From: Pseudomonas hefeiensis
GTDB taxonomy: Bacteria > Pseudomonadota > Gammaproteobacteria > Pseudomonadales > Pseudomonadaceae
DNA: 64,000 nucleotides
Reading direction: 5' to 3'
Assembly: GCF_030687835.1 (NCBI RefSeq)
Contig: NZ_CP117449.1
Location: forward strand, 930,001-994,000
Shown: piece after piece, positions 63,849 through 64,000 of the stretch
Position numbering within the stretch: position 1 is the stretch's first letter
Layout of the letters: each line of letters begins with the position of its first letter
Made by a program: the position numbers and the translations under genes
Notes under the pieces: model-generated
What the model was told of the DNA's origin: nothing
What the model saw: the letters and a program-made list of their open reading frames with translations, nothing else
The model's database searches: none

Positions 63849-63883
63849 AAAACCCCGCACCGAAAGCTGCGGGGTTTTTTATT
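63849..63883 (+). terminator. Intrinsic terminator of prfC
   Basis: AAAACCCCGCA and TGCGGGGTTTT with an 8-nt loop, followed by a T run. A and T runs on both sides make it potentially bidirectional. Confidence 0.92.
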
Positions 63884-63907
63884 TCCGCCTGGGCACCACC
63901 AATCCCC

Positions 63908-63997
63908 TGTGGGAGCAAAGCTTGCTCGCGATAGCGGAGTGTCAGTCGGTCCCAATGTTGCTGACCCACCGCCATCGCGAGCAGGCTCGCTCCCACA
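63908..63997. repeat. REPIN-type palindromic doublet, copy 8
   Basis: TGTGGGAGCAAAGCTTGCTC at the left and GCGAGCAGGCTCGCTCCCAC at the right. The two arms belong to different subtypes (AAGCTT against AGGCTC), so the stem is imperfect in the middle. It lies just inside the right edge of the window. Confidence 0.9.
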
Positions 63998-64000
63998 CTG

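Overview
The window is a gene-dense, GC-rich stretch of a Pseudomonas chromosome, most likely of the P. fluorescens group. This rests on gene content, gene order and dispersed repeats rather than on a database search. Characteristic features are the bamE/fur divergent pair, grpE-dnaK-dnaJ-dapB-carA-carB-greA, ftsH-folP-glmM-tpiA-secG-tRNA-rimP-nusA-infB-rbfA-truB-rpsO-pnp, nadC-DUF1631-ampD-ampE-chemoreceptor, and eight copies of a roughly 90-bp TGTGGGAGCG...CGCTCCCACA palindromic doublet (REPIN type). I see no phage, insertion sequence, CRISPR array or plasmid gene.

Layout. 1-3903 is a lactate utilisation locus: part of lutB, then lutA and lldP on the minus strand, with the GntR-type regulator lldR divergent. 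4081-7923 holds smpB, a sodium symporter, ratA-rnfH, and divergent bamE and fur. 7999-13944 holds recN and the heat-shock genes grpE, dnaK and dnaJ. 13954-21507 holds dapB, carAB behind a structured leader, greA, a small membrane protein, yhbY and rlmE. 21691-36404 is the FtsH/folate/cell-wall precursor/translation block with three tRNA genes. 36606-44144 holds a small acidic protein, nadC, a DUF1631 protein, ampD-ampE and a chemoreceptor. 44401-52051 holds tatD and the fructose PTS locus (fruR, fruBKA). 52252-57807 holds a Tat-exported PhoD-like phosphatase, a PepSY-flavodoxin-reductase fusion and speC. 58449-61916 is a four-gene quaternary-amine ABC transporter, followed by prfC.

Working together: LldR should repress lldP-lutA-lutB through an operator at the lldP promoter. 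FruR (Cra) should repress fruBKA, but fruR here carries two opposite one-base frameshifts. RimP, NusA, IF2, RbfA, TruB, S15 and PNPase form the conserved translation and RNA-decay cluster. AmpD and AmpE link peptidoglycan recycling to beta-lactamase control.

Most of the window is ordinary core genome. The signals most worth a second look are an LldR-operator-like sequence inside the lldP coding region with rare codons around it, a 164-nt structured inverted repeat in the long leader of speC, a multi-hairpin leader with a strong terminator in front of carA, and the frameshifted fruR. No clearly novel multi-gene system was found.
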